This document shows positions 18,680-28,182 of a DNA stretch of 64,000 bases, piece after piece. Origin of the DNA: Thiomicrospira sp. WB1 (GTDB lineage Bacteria > Pseudomonadota > Gammaproteobacteria > Thiomicrospirales > Thiomicrospiraceae); contig NZ_LQBN01000001.1 in NCBI RefSeq assembly GCF_001507535.1, positions 806,001 to 870,000 on the forward strand. Reading direction: 5' to 3'. Made by a program: the position numbers and the translations under genes. The notes beneath the pieces are model-generated. The model made no database searches. It was not told the DNA's origin and was given only the letters and a program-made list of their open reading frames with translations. How positions within the stretch are numbered: position 1 is the first letter of the stretch; every line of letters begins with the position of its first letter.

Positions 18680-19312
18680 ATGTCGGCGAAGGTGTTTGCG
18701 ATCAGTAACCAAAAAGGGGGGACCGGAAAAACCACCCTGAGTATGAATTTTGCGGCGGGGCTGGCCCAGAAAGGGCGCACCTTGCTGATTGATGCCGATC
18801 CACAGGGATCGGCCACGCAATGGAGTCGGCTGGCACCGGCGGACAAGCCTTTTCCGGTGTCGGTCATCAGTGTGGGCGGCCATCTGGCTCGTGAGGTGGA
18901 AACGTTCGGGCGTGATTTTGATTACGTGGTGATTGACTGTCCGCCGACCCTGGAAACCGGGGTGATGCAGTCGGCGATGCAGGTGACGGACACGGTGTTG
19001 ATTCCTGTTTTGCCGTCCCCGGTTGATCTGTGGGCCAGCATCCGGATTGCCGAGGCCATTGATCATGCAAAGCTGCGTAACCGTCAACTCAACGCCCGAA
19101 TTGTGATCAATCAGCTTGAGCCGCGCAGTGCTTTGTCGAGTGCGATGCAGGAAGCGCTGGAAGAATTTGATATCCCGGCTTTGCAGGCCGGACTCAGACG
19201 CCGGGCAATCTATCGCAATGCCGCCATGGAAGGGCGCAGTGTTTTTGAAATGGGCAAACGCGGCCAACCCGCCGTGGAAGAAATTCAAGCCGTCATCGAG
19301 GAGGTCCTATGA
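18680..19312 (+). CDS. ParA/MinD-type positioning ATPase
   Basis: A deviant-Walker ATPase of the ParA family, 210 residues, of the small class without an N-terminal DNA-binding helix-turn-helix. The start at 18680 is set by GGGAG eight bases upstream. Seen: deviant Walker A KGGTGKTT (12-19, with the signature lysine), Walker A' DADPQGSATQW (~40-50) and Walker B VVIDCPP (~86-92). There is no ParB or parS nearby. The stop overlaps the start of a small basic gene by four bases (ATGA), which points to a paired adaptor. Such orphan ParAs position chemoreceptor arrays, carboxysomes or other cargo; the cargo here is unknown. Confidence 0.85.
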   Translation: MSAKVFAISNQKGGTGKTTLSMNFAAGLAQKGRTLLIDADPQGSATQWSRLAPADKPFPVSVISVGGHLAREVETFGRDFDYVVIDCPPTLETGVMQSAMQVTDTVLIPVLPSPVDLWASIRIAEAIDHAKLRNRQLNARIVINQLEPRSALSSAMQEALEEFDIPALQAGLRRRAIYRNAAMEGRSVFEMGKRGQPAVEEIQAVIEEVL

Positions 19313-19599
19313 CAACGGAAAACAAAAGCAATAACACCCGCAACAAACTGGCCAGCAGTGTGCGTCGGGCCAAAACCACCCAAGCGGAGAAAAAAACCGC
19401 GGCCACGACTGCAAAAACCGCGACAAAAACTGCGACGCCTAAAAAGGCGCCCGTGAAAAAAACCGCGCCAGTTGGGTCGTCTGACAACCCAGTGAAGGCC
19501 AATGCCGAAAAACTGCCGACCACCAAAGCGGCTTCATCACAAAAGGCGGCACAAACCCCATCATCCACCACAACGGGACAGCGCGTCTGGCCGGATTAA
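19309..19599 (+). CDS. Disordered Lys/Ala/Thr-rich protein, probable ParA partner
   Basis: A 96-residue low-complexity protein made mostly of Lys, Ala, Thr and Pro, predicted by eye to be disordered. It has a basic N-terminal stretch (NTRNKLASSVRRAK, residues ~9-22) and an abrupt ordered-looking C terminus, GQRVWPD, with a single tryptophan three from the end. It overlaps the ATPase gene by ATGA, so translation is coupled. Short basic N-terminal segments are the usual ATPase-stimulating element of ParA partners. A tryptophan near the end recalls McdB-type carboxysome adaptors, but no carboxysome genes are visible. Function inferred from context only. Confidence 0.7.
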   Translation: MTTENKSNNTRNKLASSVRRAKTTQAEKKTAATTAKTATKTATPKKAPVKKTAPVGSSDNPVKANAEKLPTTKAASSQKAAQTPSSTTTGQRVWPD

Positions 19600-19618
19600 A
19601 TCGGTTTCAACGCCTGCA

Positions 19619-19647
19619 TTGAGCGGTTGATGCAAAACGTGTATGCT
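19619..19647 (+). promoter_or_regulatory. Sigma-70-like promoter for nfsB
   Basis: TTGAGC and TATGCT separated by exactly 17 bases; the -10 ends 37 bases before the nfsB ATG. Confidence 0.5.
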
Positions 19648-19684
19648 CTGAGATCTGATTCAAAGGACTCAAAGGAGTGTTTAC

Positions 19685-20338
19685 ATGGATATTGTTGAGG
19701 CGGCTCAATGGCGCTATGCCACCAAAAAATTCGATCCTGAACGTTCAATCAATGAGCGTGACTTTGATTCCATCAAGGATTTGTTGCGCTGGAGTCCTTC
19801 CAGCGTCAACTCCCAGCCCTGGCATTTCGTGATTGCCAGCACGGAAGACGGGCGCAAGCGCATCGCCAAGGGCACGCAGGGACCTTTCAGCGCCAATGAA
19901 CCCAAAGTTCTTGATGCCTCGCATGTGGTGCTATTCTGTGCAAAACTCGATATGGATGAGGCGTATCTTGAGAGTATTACAGACGTCGAGGCACAGGATG
20001 GCCGTTTTCCGGATCCGGCGGGCAAAGACATGGCTAACCAGGTTCGGGCATTTTATCTGAACATTCATCGTACCCAACTCAAAGACACACCGCACTGGAT
20101 GGAAAAACAGCTCTATCTGAACATGGGCAATGTGCTGTTGGGCGCCGGTGCTTTGGGCATCGATGCGGTGCCGATCGAGGGGATTGATCCAAACGCCTTG
20201 AATCAGGAGTTCGGGCTGATTGAACAAGGTTATACGGCCGTGGCGTTGATCGCCTTCGGTTATCGTCACCCGGATGATTTTAATGCCAAGCTTCCCAAAT
20301 CCCGTCTGTCTGAGACCGAATTGTTCACCGAAGTGTAA
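19685..20338 (+). CDS. nfsB: Oxygen-insensitive NAD(P)H nitroreductase, NfsB type
   Basis: An FMN-dependent homodimeric reductase acting on nitroaromatics, quinones and dihydropteridine. The N terminus MDIVEAAQWRYATKKFDP and the FMN-binding segment RWSPSSVNSQPWHF (~38-51) are characteristic. The C-terminal GIDAVPIEGID and VALIAFGYRH complete the fold. At 217 residues it matches E. coli NfsB. AAAGGAG lies seven bases before the ATG, and a promoter-like pair sits just upstream. It appears monocistronic. Confidence 0.92.
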   Translation: MDIVEAAQWRYATKKFDPERSINERDFDSIKDLLRWSPSSVNSQPWHFVIASTEDGRKRIAKGTQGPFSANEPKVLDASHVVLFCAKLDMDEAYLESITDVEAQDGRFPDPAGKDMANQVRAFYLNIHRTQLKDTPHWMEKQLYLNMGNVLLGAGALGIDAVPIEGIDPNALNQEFGLIEQGYTAVALIAFGYRHPDDFNAKLPKSRLSETELFTEV

Positions 20339-20419
20339 TCGGCTGTTTTGACCAACCCGGGCAGAACCGTTGGTTTGGCGTGCTAGAATGAAACCTTGAA
20401 ACCGATAAAAGGAACCACT

Positions 20420-20869
20420 ATGGTTGATGGGCGCTTGATTGTTCGCGGTGTATTGCGAGGGCTGTTGTTGATCGTGAGTCTGCAGGCGACGGTCATGGCT
20501 GCGGAGACAGATCTGACAACCTTGGAAGGGCAGCCTTTGCACGAGCAACTGGTGCGAACGGCGATGGCGTTTGATGTGTTTAATCAGCGCTGTCGCGGGG
20601 TGTCGGCGTCGACTCAGGAATCACAGGTCAATCGCCTGTTCGTGGAAAAATACCGCATGACCCTGAACAATTTTGTTCGGGAAATGATGCCGATGGATGC
20701 ACGCCAGCTGGAATCAGAGATTCAGGCGCGCATCAATCAGCGTATCTTTGAGCTGGGTGGCTGTCAGAAAGCCCGAGCCGATGGGATGGAAGCTCGATTC
20801 AAGGCGGACTTTCGAACCTTGATGGAAAAAGCCCGGCAATCCCCTTGGTATCCCATTCCCAGTCGTTGA
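20420..20869 (+). CDS. Secreted hypothetical protein
   Basis: Unrecognised 149-residue protein with a clear N-terminal signal peptide (basic GRLIVRGVLRG then LLLIVSLQATVMAA, cleavage near residue 28). The mature part is helical and charged, with two cysteines (in NQRCRGVS and LGGCQKAR) that could form a disulfide in the periplasm. The start at 20420 is preferred over an upstream TTG (20396) because AAAGGA is correctly spaced. It sits alone between nfsB and convergent genes. No motif suggests an activity. Confidence 0.72.
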   Translation: MVDGRLIVRGVLRGLLLIVSLQATVMAAETDLTTLEGQPLHEQLVRTAMAFDVFNQRCRGVSASTQESQVNRLFVEKYRMTLNNFVREMMPMDARQLESEIQARINQRIFELGGCQKARADGMEARFKADFRTLMEKARQSPWYPIPSR

Positions 20870-20924
20870 CGATCGAATTAAAACCCCAGCACACTGAGTC
20901 GTTTCAAAGACAGATCACGGCGTG

Positions 20925-21161
20925 TTAGGGTTTGCGCAGCAACGTATCCAAGTGGTTGACAGCATCGACCCATTGCGCGTCGTCATCAATCGCTTCAATC
21001 AGAAACTGTCGCTGACCCTCCGACCAGAAATCGGCATCCTGTAGTAAGCAACCCGCTGGCAACGGGCTGTGCGCTTCCAGAAAACGGTCCATAGCCGCCT
21101 CATCATTGTCCAGTCCAAGCTGGGCAAACAAAGCCTTCAGTGTGTGCTCACCTGTGTCCAT
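20925..21161 (-). CDS. DUF2789 family protein
   Basis: A 78-residue cytosolic protein matching the small DUF2789 family: MDTGEHTLKALFAQLGLDN at the start, EAHSPLPAG, then DADFWSEGQRQFLIEAI and DAQWVDAV. The longer open frame to 21302 is rejected because the ATG at 21161 has a GGAGG ribosome site and gives the family's usual N terminus. No function is known for the family. It follows the SH3-domain gene on the same strand, 41 bp away, and may be cotranscribed with it. Confidence 0.82.
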   Translation of the reverse strand: MDTGEHTLKALFAQLGLDNDEAAMDRFLEAHSPLPAGCLLQDADFWSEGQRQFLIEAIDDDAQWVDAVNHLDTLLRKP

Positions 21162-21202
21162 GAAGCCCTCCTGTGTCGTCGCTGAGTCAGATTCGGTTAC
21201 GT

Positions 21203-21913
21203 TTAGTTTAACGTGTCCCAACGGTTTTTGCGACTGGGCAGACGGAAGAAGCGACCCAACAGCAGACCCAGCAGCAGAACGCCGGCGCCTGTCAGGAACC
21301 ACTGGCGCTGAATCACGTCATCGGACTGGTCAATCTGTTCTTTCATGATGGCGTTGTCATTGCGCAATGCTTCCACTTCCTGAGCCAGTTGCTGGTTTTC
21401 TTCGTTGAGTTTGATCGCATCGCCTGAGATGCTTTTGATCTCTTCGAGTTGCTTGTTGAGCTGGAAGTTTTCTTTTTTGACCGCTTTCAGTTCAGACTGA
21501 CTGGCTTCCAGGCGCTCGTTTAAGGTGTCTTTTTCCACCTTGAGCTGGTTAAGTTCTTTTTCCAGGTTGGACAGGCGTTTTTCCTGGTTTTTCAGACGAA
21601 TCGCGGCGATGGGCTGACTCTGGATCACGCTCGATGGCATCCAGCCCTCGATTTCCGTGCCTTTGTGGTTATAAAGCAAGCGTGCCCAACCATCGTCCTG
21701 GATTTCCAGGACTTTGACACGAGTCCCCGAAGGCAGCATGCGTTTAATTTTGTATTTATAGCCGGGGTTGGTCCGAAATGGGATGTCGATCGAATCGGTG
21801 ACATAATGGGTGTAGCCATCCGACGGCTCGGCGTTGGCCGACGGCATCCAGCCTAATATGAAGGTCAGGCTCAAAGCCAGGGAAAACGGTTTACATTTGC
21901 TCAATTTTGGCAT
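21203..21913 (-). CDS. SH3-domain, coiled-coil, membrane-anchored protein (TIGR04211 type)
   Basis: A 236-residue envelope protein related to YgiM-type SH3 proteins. Order of parts: signal peptide (~8-28), a bacterial SH3 domain (~35-95, with [15 protein letters not shown] and [17 protein letters not shown]), a long coiled coil (~100-205) and a C-terminal membrane helix ([18 protein letters not shown]) followed by a basic tail. The coiled coil is probably periplasmic and spans from membrane to wall. The start lies inside the last 23 bases of valS in another frame, so it is translationally coupled or uses a nearby TTG (21904). Confidence 0.85.
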   Translation of the reverse strand: MPKLSKCKPFSLALSLTFILGWMPSANAEPSDGYTHYVTDSIDIPFRTNPGYKYKIKRMLPSGTRVKVLEIQDDGWARLLYNHKGTEIEGWMPSSVIQSQPIAAIRLKNQEKRLSNLEKELNQLKVEKDTLNERLEASQSELKAVKKENFQLNKQLEEIKSISGDAIKLNEENQQLAQEVEALRNDNAIMKEQIDQSDDVIQRQWFLTGAGVLLLGLLLGRFFRLPSRKNRWDTLN

Positions 21914-24674
21914 ATTGATCCTTTAAATTTTTCAAAGCGGATTCAGCGTCATCACGTTTCAGCTTTTCTTTGTCCACCACCGCGGCAGGCGCTTTGCTGA
22001 CAAAGTTTTCATTGTTGAGCTTGCCGTTTAAGCGGTCAAGCTCTTTGCTCAGTTTTTGAATGCCTTTGTCCAGGCGCGAAAGCTCGGCGTCTTTGTCAAT
22101 CAAACCTGCCATGGGGATCAGGACTTTCATCTCGCCCACCAGTGCCACGGCGGACTCAGGTGCCTGTTCGTCGGACGCGATGGTTTCAATGCGTTCCAGT
22201 CGCGCCAGTTTTTTTAGAAACACGTCATTGTTTTTTAACCAGGCCTGGTCGTTGTCGCTCATTTGTGTCATCAGCACCGGCAAAGGCTTGCTTGGCGCGA
22301 TGTTCATTTCAGAGCGGATGCGGCGGATGCCCATAATCACCTGCTTGACCCATTCCAGCTCGGCTTCGGCCTGTTCATCCATCAGCGCCTGATTTGCCTC
22401 GGGATAAGGCTGGGTCATGATGGTCGGGGTGTCTGATAAGTTCACACCCGTGAGCGGGGCGACCGACTGCCAGGCTTCTTCGGTGATAAACGGGGTGATG
22501 GGGTGCAGCAAGCGTAATAGACTTTCCAGTACACGGACCAGGGTGCGACGTGTGCCGCGTTTTTCGGCCTCGGTTGCCGTGTCCGACTGCAGAATCGGCT
22601 TGGAGAGCTCCAGGTACCAGTCACAATATTCGTTCCAGGTGAACTCGTACAGGGCGTTGGCCGCCAGATCAAAACGGTAGTGCTCAAAGTGTTTGTGTAC
22701 CTGTGCGGTGACACTCTGCAAGCGAGACGTGATCCAGGTGTCGGCCAATGACAGGGTGGTCGGCAGTGTGTCATCGCGCCCCGTGTCTTCGCCTTCGGTG
22801 TTCATCAACACATAGCGGGTGGCATTCCACAGTTTGTTACAGAAATTGCGATAGCCTTCGCAACGGTTCAGATCAAACTGAATGTCGCGCCCGGTGGAGG
22901 CCAGAGAGGCGAATGTAAAACGCAGGGCATCGGTGCCATAGGGTTCAATACCATCGGGAAACTGTTTGCGCGTGGCCTTCTCGATTTTAGCGGCCTTTTC
23001 CGGCTGCATCATGCCGGTGGTGCGTTTGTCGACCAGGCTTTCCAGATCGATGCCATCAATCAGGTCAATCGGGTCAAGCACATTGCCTTTGGATTTGGAC
23101 ATCTTCTGGCCTTCGGCATCACGCACCAGGCCGTGGACATAGACCTGTTTGAAGGGCACTTCGCCCGTGAACTTCAAGGTCATCATAATCATGCGCGCGA
23201 CCCAGAAAAAGATGATGTCAAAACCGGTCACCAGCACCGAGCTGGGATGGAATTTTTCCAGTTCCGGTGTTTTTTCGGGCCAGCCCAGGGTGGAGAAGGT
23301 CCAAAGCGCGGAGCTGAACCAGGTATCCAGCACGTCTTCGTCCTGATGCAGTGCAGTGTCCGCCGCCAAATGGTGTGCACTTCGCACCGCGTCTTCACTG
23401 CGCCCGACATAGACGTTGCCGGCGTCGTCATACCAGGCCGGGATGCGATGCCCCCACCAGATCTGGCGCGAAATACACCAGTCCTGCAGGTTGTTCATCC
23501 ATTCGAAATAGGTGTTTTCCCAGTTTTTGGGTACGAACTCAATGTCACCGTTTTTGACCGCGTCAATCGCTGGTTTGGCCAGTTTTTCGACCGCCACATA
23601 CCACTGGTCGGTCAAAAAGGGCTCGATGACGGCATGCGAACGGTCGCCGCGCGGAACCATCAGTTTGTGCGGCTCGATTTTTTCCAGAAGCCCCTGCGCG
23701 TCCAGGTCCTTGACTGCGGTTTCGCGTGCTTGGAAACGATCCATGCCACGGTATTTTTCCGGTACCTCGTCGTTCATGGCCGCATCAATGGTCATGACAT
23801 TGAGCATCGGCAGGTCATGGCGTTTGCCCATTTCATAGTCATTAAAGTCATGCGCCGGGGTGATTTTGACGCAGCCGCTGCCGAAGTCTTTTTCCACATA
23901 GTCATCCGCGATGATGGGGATTTCACGCCCAACCAGTGGCAAGGTGACGGTTTTGCCAATCAGTGACTGGTAGCGTTCGTCATCCGGGTGCACCGCAACG
24001 GCCTGGTCACCAAACAGGGTTTCTGGGCGCGTGGTGGCGACCACCAGATGACCGCTGCCATCGGTGAGCGGGTAGCGCATGTGCCAGAGACTGCCCATTT
24101 CTTCCTGGGATTCCACTTCCAGGTCGGACACGGCGGTGTGCAGCACCGGGTCCCAATTCACCAAACGCTTGCCGCGGTAAATCAGTCCTTCTTCATACAG
24201 CTGTACAAACACTTCGCGCACCGCGTTGGAGAGCCCGTCGTCCATGGTGAAGCGTTCGCGGCTCCAGTCGGGTGACATGCCCAGACGGCGCAATTGTTGG
24301 GTGATTTGCCCGCCTGAGGTCTGCTTCCATTCCCAGACTTTGTCGATGAAGGTTTCACGCCCCAGATCGTGTTTGCTCAAACCCTTGGCCGCGAGCTGAC
24401 GTTCCACCACCATTTGGGTGGCGATGCCCGCGTGGTCGGTGCCGGGCTGCCACAGGGTTTCGTCGCCGCGCATGCGGTGGTAACGGGTCAGCGCATCCAT
24501 GATGGTGTCCTGGAACGCGTGGCCCATGTGCAGGCTGCCGGTCACATTCGGCGGCGGGATCATAATGCTGAAATGATCCCCCGTGCGGCTGGGGGCGGGT
24601 TTGAAGTAGCCTGCGTTTTCCCAGGTCTGATACCACTTTTTCTCGATCGATTGCGGGTCGAAATGTTTGTCCAT
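21891..24674 (-). CDS. valS: Valyl-tRNA synthetase
   Basis: Class I aminoacyl-tRNA synthetase that charges tRNA-Val and edits threonine. The 927 residues include the HIGH-type motif in [14 protein letters not shown] (~42-55), the editing domain, the KMSKS motif in [14 protein letters not shown] (~523), the anticodon-binding domain and the C-terminal coiled-coil arm ([16 protein letters not shown]-like region). Length is normal. One exact copy of the iterated palindrome is embedded at 22238-22249, where it encodes part of NDQAWLKNN. Upstream, 277 bp separate it from the flagellin gene. Confidence 0.97.
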   Translation of the reverse strand: MDKHFDPQSIEKKWYQTWENAGYFKPAPSRTGDHFSIMIPPPNVTGSLHMGHAFQDTIMDALTRYHRMRGDETLWQPGTDHAGIATQMVVERQLAAKGLSKHDLGRETFIDKVWEWKQTSGGQITQQLRRLGMSPDWSRERFTMDDGLSNAVREVFVQLYEEGLIYRGKRLVNWDPVLHTAVSDLEVESQEEMGSLWHMRYPLTDGSGHLVVATTRPETLFGDQAVAVHPDDERYQSLIGKTVTLPLVGREIPIIADDYVEKDFGSGCVKITPAHDFNDYEMGKRHDLPMLNVMTIDAAMNDEVPEKYRGMDRFQARETAVKDLDAQGLLEKIEPHKLMVPRGDRSHAVIEPFLTDQWYVAVEKLAKPAIDAVKNGDIEFVPKNWENTYFEWMNNLQDWCISRQIWWGHRIPAWYDDAGNVYVGRSEDAVRSAHHLAADTALHQDEDVLDTWFSSALWTFSTLGWPEKTPELEKFHPSSVLVTGFDIIFFWVARMIMMTLKFTGEVPFKQVYVHGLVRDAEGQKMSKSKGNVLDPIDLIDGIDLESLVDKRTTGMMQPEKAAKIEKATRKQFPDGIEPYGTDALRFTFASLASTGRDIQFDLNRCEGYRNFCNKLWNATRYVLMNTEGEDTGRDDTLPTTLSLADTWITSRLQSVTAQVHKHFEHYRFDLAANALYEFTWNEYCDWYLELSKPILQSDTATEAEKRGTRRTLVRVLESLLRLLHPITPFITEEAWQSVAPLTGVNLSDTPTIMTQPYPEANQALMDEQAEAELEWVKQVIMGIRRIRSEMNIAPSKPLPVLMTQMSDNDQAWLKNNDVFLKKLARLERIETIASDEQAPESAVALVGEMKVLIPMAGLIDKDAELSRLDKGIQKLSKELDRLNGKLNNENFVSKAPAAVVDKEKLKRDDAESALKNLKDQYAKIEQM
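22238..22249. repeat. Iterated palindrome, copy 6 (exact, inside valS)
   Basis: Exact ACCAGGCCTGGT with TTTTTTA before it, within the valS reading frame. It is the only exact copy inside a gene in this window. Confidence 0.85.
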
Positions 24675-24951
24675 GTATGCGTCTTACGTTGTGATTGGGG
24701 TTGCGGGTCAGCCAACGGGCAAGGCATTCGATTCCACGTTTGGCACGACGAAACCATGTCTGTCAGGGACAGAAAAATCGGTTGCGTGTCTCAAAAGGGT
24801 GCCCGGCGCTGAAGACCCAGAAGAAATTGCAACAATTATAGCAGAAACTGGGCCGCGGTCAGAGGGCTTTCGCCAAGGCGGTCAAGAAACCAAAGCCCGG
24901 CGGTTTGAGCCAGTGCCGGGCAAAAAACAGGGGGATGAGTGGCGCTGAAAT
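24675..24951. other. 277-bp gap upstream of valS
   Basis: A short open frame crosses this gap (24667-24948, plus strand) but lacks a ribosome site and resembles nothing known. I see no structured leader or clear promoter. Confidence 0.3.
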
Positions 24952-25743
24952 TTACGCCAGCAGAGCCAGCACATCACTTTGGGTGCGGTTGCCCTGTGCC
25001 TGCATGGCAATTTGGGTTTGCTGCAGGATCTGCTGACGTGACTGTTCGGTCACGGCTCGGGCAAAATCGGTGTCGTTGATCTGGCTGCGGCTGGCCTGAG
25101 TGTTGACGTTTTGATTCATCAGGTTGTCCGCCGCACTGGTCAAGGCGTTTTGCTGCGCGCCGAAACTGGCCAGGGTGTCTTCCAACGTGCCCATGGTCTG
25201 TGAGATCTGATCATAAGCCGCTTCGGCATCGGCGGCGGTGTTGATGTTCAGGCCGTTCAGGCCGGTGTTGGCATTGGTCAGATTCGCCATGGTCAGTTCG
25301 GAACTGCTTTCACCCAGCGCAATATTGACATTGTTGGTGTCGCCATTGAGCAGATTCATGCCATTAAACTGGGTGTTTTGAGCAATCTGGTCAATGCCCT
25401 GCAAGGTCTGGTTGAACTGCTCGTTCATCATCTGGCGCTGGGCATCGGTGTAGGTGCCGTTCATGGCCTGAATCGACAGAGTGCTCAGCGTTTGCAGCTG
25501 AGACTGAATATTTTGCGTGGCTCCGCCTGCGGTCTGCATCAGGTTGATGCCATCGTTGGCATTGCGTACCCCTTGATCCTGCGCATTAATCTGGGAGGTC
25601 ATGGCGGTGACAATCGCCTGCCCCGCTGCATCATCAGCGCTGTTGTTGATGCGTTTGCCGGACGTTAAAGACTCGGTGGCCGAATCGACTTGACGGTTGT
25701 ATCCGGTGTAGGTGGGGTTAGTGTTGATGGAATCAATGGCCAT
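24952..25743 (-). CDS. Flagellin
   Basis: The filament subunit, exported by the flagellar type III system. At 263 residues it is the short form with the conserved N-terminal D0/D1 helices (SINTNPTYTGYNRQVDSATESL, SGKRINNSADDAAGQAI, NDGINLMQTAGGA) and C-terminal helices (SQINDTDFARAVTEQSRQQ, LQQTQIAMQAQGNR), and almost no variable D2/D3 region. GGGAGG precedes the ATG. It is isolated: no flagellar cap, chaperone or structural genes are in the window. The canonical TAAA-N15-GCCGATAA sigma-28 site is not seen upstream. A 15-bp inverted repeat lies in the leader. Confidence 0.93.
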   Translation of the reverse strand: MAIDSINTNPTYTGYNRQVDSATESLTSGKRINNSADDAAGQAIVTAMTSQINAQDQGVRNANDGINLMQTAGGATQNIQSQLQTLSTLSIQAMNGTYTDAQRQMMNEQFNQTLQGIDQIAQNTQFNGMNLLNGDTNNVNIALGESSSELTMANLTNANTGLNGLNINTAADAEAAYDQISQTMGTLEDTLASFGAQQNALTSAADNLMNQNVNTQASRSQINDTDFARAVTEQSRQQILQQTQIAMQAQGNRTQSDVLALLA

Positions 25744-25767
25744 GGGAACCTCCCTGCTCGGCAGATA

Positions 25768-25782
25768 AAAAGCATTGCTTTT
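25768..25782. repeat. Inverted repeat AAAAGCATTGCTTTT before flagellin
   Basis: A 7-bp inverted repeat around a central T, 25 bases upstream of the flagellin start on the minus strand. It could be an operator or leader hairpin; no T-run follows, so it is not a terminator. Confidence 0.4.
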
Positions 25783-25883
25783 GAGTGACTTATCTCTTAT
25801 TTTACGGGTTTTTCACAAAAACAAAACCGTGAAAGCATTGAGATGCACAGAGGCTGTATTCAGCCATTCGGTCGGAGGAGAGT

Positions 25884-26324
25884 ATGAGTTGTTGCGGCAA
25901 GCAGTATTGCCAGTTTGAATTTCCGCCAGGCCCGCCCCTGACCGATGCGCCCGTGGCCAGTCTGGAGGCCCGTTACCTGTTTCTGCCTTATGGCACCTTG
26001 CTCGCTGAGGGGGAGGTTGTACGCATCTGGACCGAGGCCGGTAAAACCAAAAGTGTGGTGTTGGAGCACAAGTGGCCTCTGAATGAGCGCAATGGGCAAT
26101 TGGTTCTGACCGATGACGGACAAAAAGAGGGGGCATCGGTGCCCTGGCAATTGGTGGCGATGGATACCGGAATGGAAGAAGACGAATTGCGCAACTGGCC
26201 ACAACACCCGTTGCACAACCCGGACACACAGCCGGTGATTCTGGTGTTCAATCACCCGATTACCCCCAAACCCAGCCTGAAAATGCGCTGGCTTGGGTTT
26301 TTGTACTGGCTGCGCAATTTATAG
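25884..26324 (+). CDS. Hypothetical cytosolic protein with N-terminal cysteines
   Basis: A 146-residue protein I do not recognise. It opens with MSCCGKQYCQF, three cysteines in eight positions, which could bind a metal, then is rich in Trp and Pro and ends in a hydrophobic WLGFLYWLRNL segment that may touch the membrane. GGAGGAGAG before the ATG is an excellent ribosome site. A bidirectional terminator follows directly, so this is a self-contained transcription unit between flagellin and amtB. Confidence 0.68.
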   Translation: MSCCGKQYCQFEFPPGPPLTDAPVASLEARYLFLPYGTLLAEGEVVRIWTEAGKTKSVVLEHKWPLNERNGQLVLTDDGQKEGASVPWQLVAMDTGMEEDELRNWPQHPLHNPDTQPVILVFNHPITPKPSLKMRWLGFLYWLRNL

Positions 26325-26336
26325 CCCGCTCAAACG

Positions 26337-26364
26337 AAAAAACCCGGCCTAAGCCGGGTTTTGT
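26337..26364. terminator. Bidirectional terminator between hypothetical gene and amtB
   Basis: AACCCGGC/GCCGGGTT stem around CTAA with A-runs before and T-runs after, so it works for both convergent genes. Confidence 0.85.
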
Positions 26365-26390
26365 TTCAGAGTGAATGGGGTTGGATGCGC

Positions 26391-27635
26391 TTACTTGGTA
26401 AATTCCGGATAAGCTTCCATGCCACATTCTGATTGGTCTGCGCCGGCGAACTCATCTTCTTCCGAGATGCGCACACCCATGATGGCTTTTAGGATCAACC
26501 AGACAATCAAGCTGGCCAGGAAGACCCAGGCAAAGATCGCCAGTGCGCCCAGCAGCTGAGCACCCAAAGTAGCATCGCCGTTGGAGAAAGTCACCGCAAT
26601 CAGACCGAAGACACCGACCACACCGTGGACAGAGATCGCACCCACTGGATCGTCAATCTTGAACTTGGTATCCAGGATCAGGATTGAGAAGACCACAATC
26701 ACACCACCCAGCAGACCGATGAATGAAGCCAGCAGTGGGCTTGGCGCCAGAGGTTCTGCAGTAATCGCAACCAGACCGGCCAGAGCACCGTTCAGCATCA
26801 TGGTCAAATCCGCTTTACCAAACTTGATTTTTGACACAATCAGCGCACCCACCACACCAGCAGCTGCCGCAAGCAGTGTGTTCACAAAGATCATGGCCAC
26901 CGCATTGGCTTCTTCAACGTTTGAGATTTTCAGCTCAGAACCGCCGTTGAAACCGAACCAGCCCAACCACAGGATGAAGGTACCCAGGGTTGCCAAAGGA
27001 AGGTTCGCACCGGGAATCGCACGGGATTCACCGTTTGGACCGTATTTGCCTTTACGAGCGCCCAGAACCAGGACACCTGCCAGGGCTGCTGCCGCACCGG
27101 TCATGTGAACGATACCGGAACCGGCAAAGTCAGAGAAGCCAAGCTGGCTGACGAAACCGCCGCCCCAGGTCCAAAAACCTTGTACCGGGTAGATGAAACC
27201 AGTCAGAACGACCGCAAACACCAGGAATGACATCAGCTTCATGCGCTCGGCCACCGCACCGGAGACCACTGACATGGCCGTTGCCACAAAGACCACCTGG
27301 AAGAAGAAGTCAGACATAGTTGAGTAGTAAGGTGCATCGTCACCGCCTGCAACAACCGCCGCAGTCGCGTTATCGCCGCCCAGCAGGAAGCTGATACCTG
27401 GAATCACGGAGTTGACTGAATCACCATACATGATGTTGTAACCCACCAACATGTACATCAAACAGGCAATCGAGAAAAGGCCGACGTTCTTGGCCAGAAT
27501 CTCGGTGGTGTTTTTGGTGCGCACCAGGCCAGCTTCGAGCATGGTAAAGCCCGCAGCCATCCACATGACCAGCGCCCCGGACATTAAAAAGTAAAACGTA
27601 TCTAACGCGTAACTGAGTTCAAGTATTTGTTCCAT
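26391..27635 (-). CDS. amtB: Ammonium transporter AmtB
   Basis: An inner-membrane trimeric channel for ammonium uptake at low external nitrogen. The 414-residue protein has about eleven helices, with the pore histidines in IVHMTGAAAA (~176) and ISVHGVVGVF (~338), and the FMLEAGLVRTKNT-like N-terminal signature (FTMLEAGLVRTKNTTEI). It follows glnK by 44 bp in the classical glnK-amtB operon, in which GlnK plugs the channel when nitrogen is plentiful. Expression probably depends on the sigma-54-type promoter upstream of glnK. Confidence 0.95.
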   Translation of the reverse strand: MEQILELSYALDTFYFLMSGALVMWMAAGFTMLEAGLVRTKNTTEILAKNVGLFSIACLMYMLVGYNIMYGDSVNSVIPGISFLLGGDNATAAVVAGGDDAPYYSTMSDFFFQVVFVATAMSVVSGAVAERMKLMSFLVFAVVLTGFIYPVQGFWTWGGGFVSQLGFSDFAGSGIVHMTGAAAALAGVLVLGARKGKYGPNGESRAIPGANLPLATLGTFILWLGWFGFNGGSELKISNVEEANAVAMIFVNTLLAAAAGVVGALIVSKIKFGKADLTMMLNGALAGLVAITAEPLAPSPLLASFIGLLGGVIVVFSILILDTKFKIDDPVGAISVHGVVGVFGLIAVTFSNGDATLGAQLLGALAIFAWVFLASLIVWLILKAIMGVRISEEDEFAGADQSECGMEAYPEFTK

Positions 27636-27679
27636 AATATCAATCCTTTAGCCTTAATCCGAAAAGTGTTTGGTTCCGG

Positions 27680-28084
<405 letters not shown>

Positions 28085-28146
28085 TTATAAAACAACGAAA
28101 AAACAACCATTTAACCTTAATTTTGGGTCAGTAGTTTGCGGCATAT

Positions 28147-28182
28147 GTTTTATTTTGGTGACAAAGTTTTAGTTTTGGTGCA
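28147..28182 (-). promoter_or_regulatory. Paired NtrC-like half-sites upstream of glnK
   Basis: Minus strand TGCACCA and GTCACCA half-sites repeat about two helical turns apart (near 28176-28182 and 28157-28163), centred about 100 and 119 bp upstream of the predicted start. The opposite halves are poor. The first overlaps the start of the divergent methyltransferase gene. Confidence 0.45.

Noticed and set aside
24667-24948. Open frame of 93 codons divergent from valS
   Set aside because: No ribosome site, basic low-quality translation without family resemblance, and it starts inside valS.
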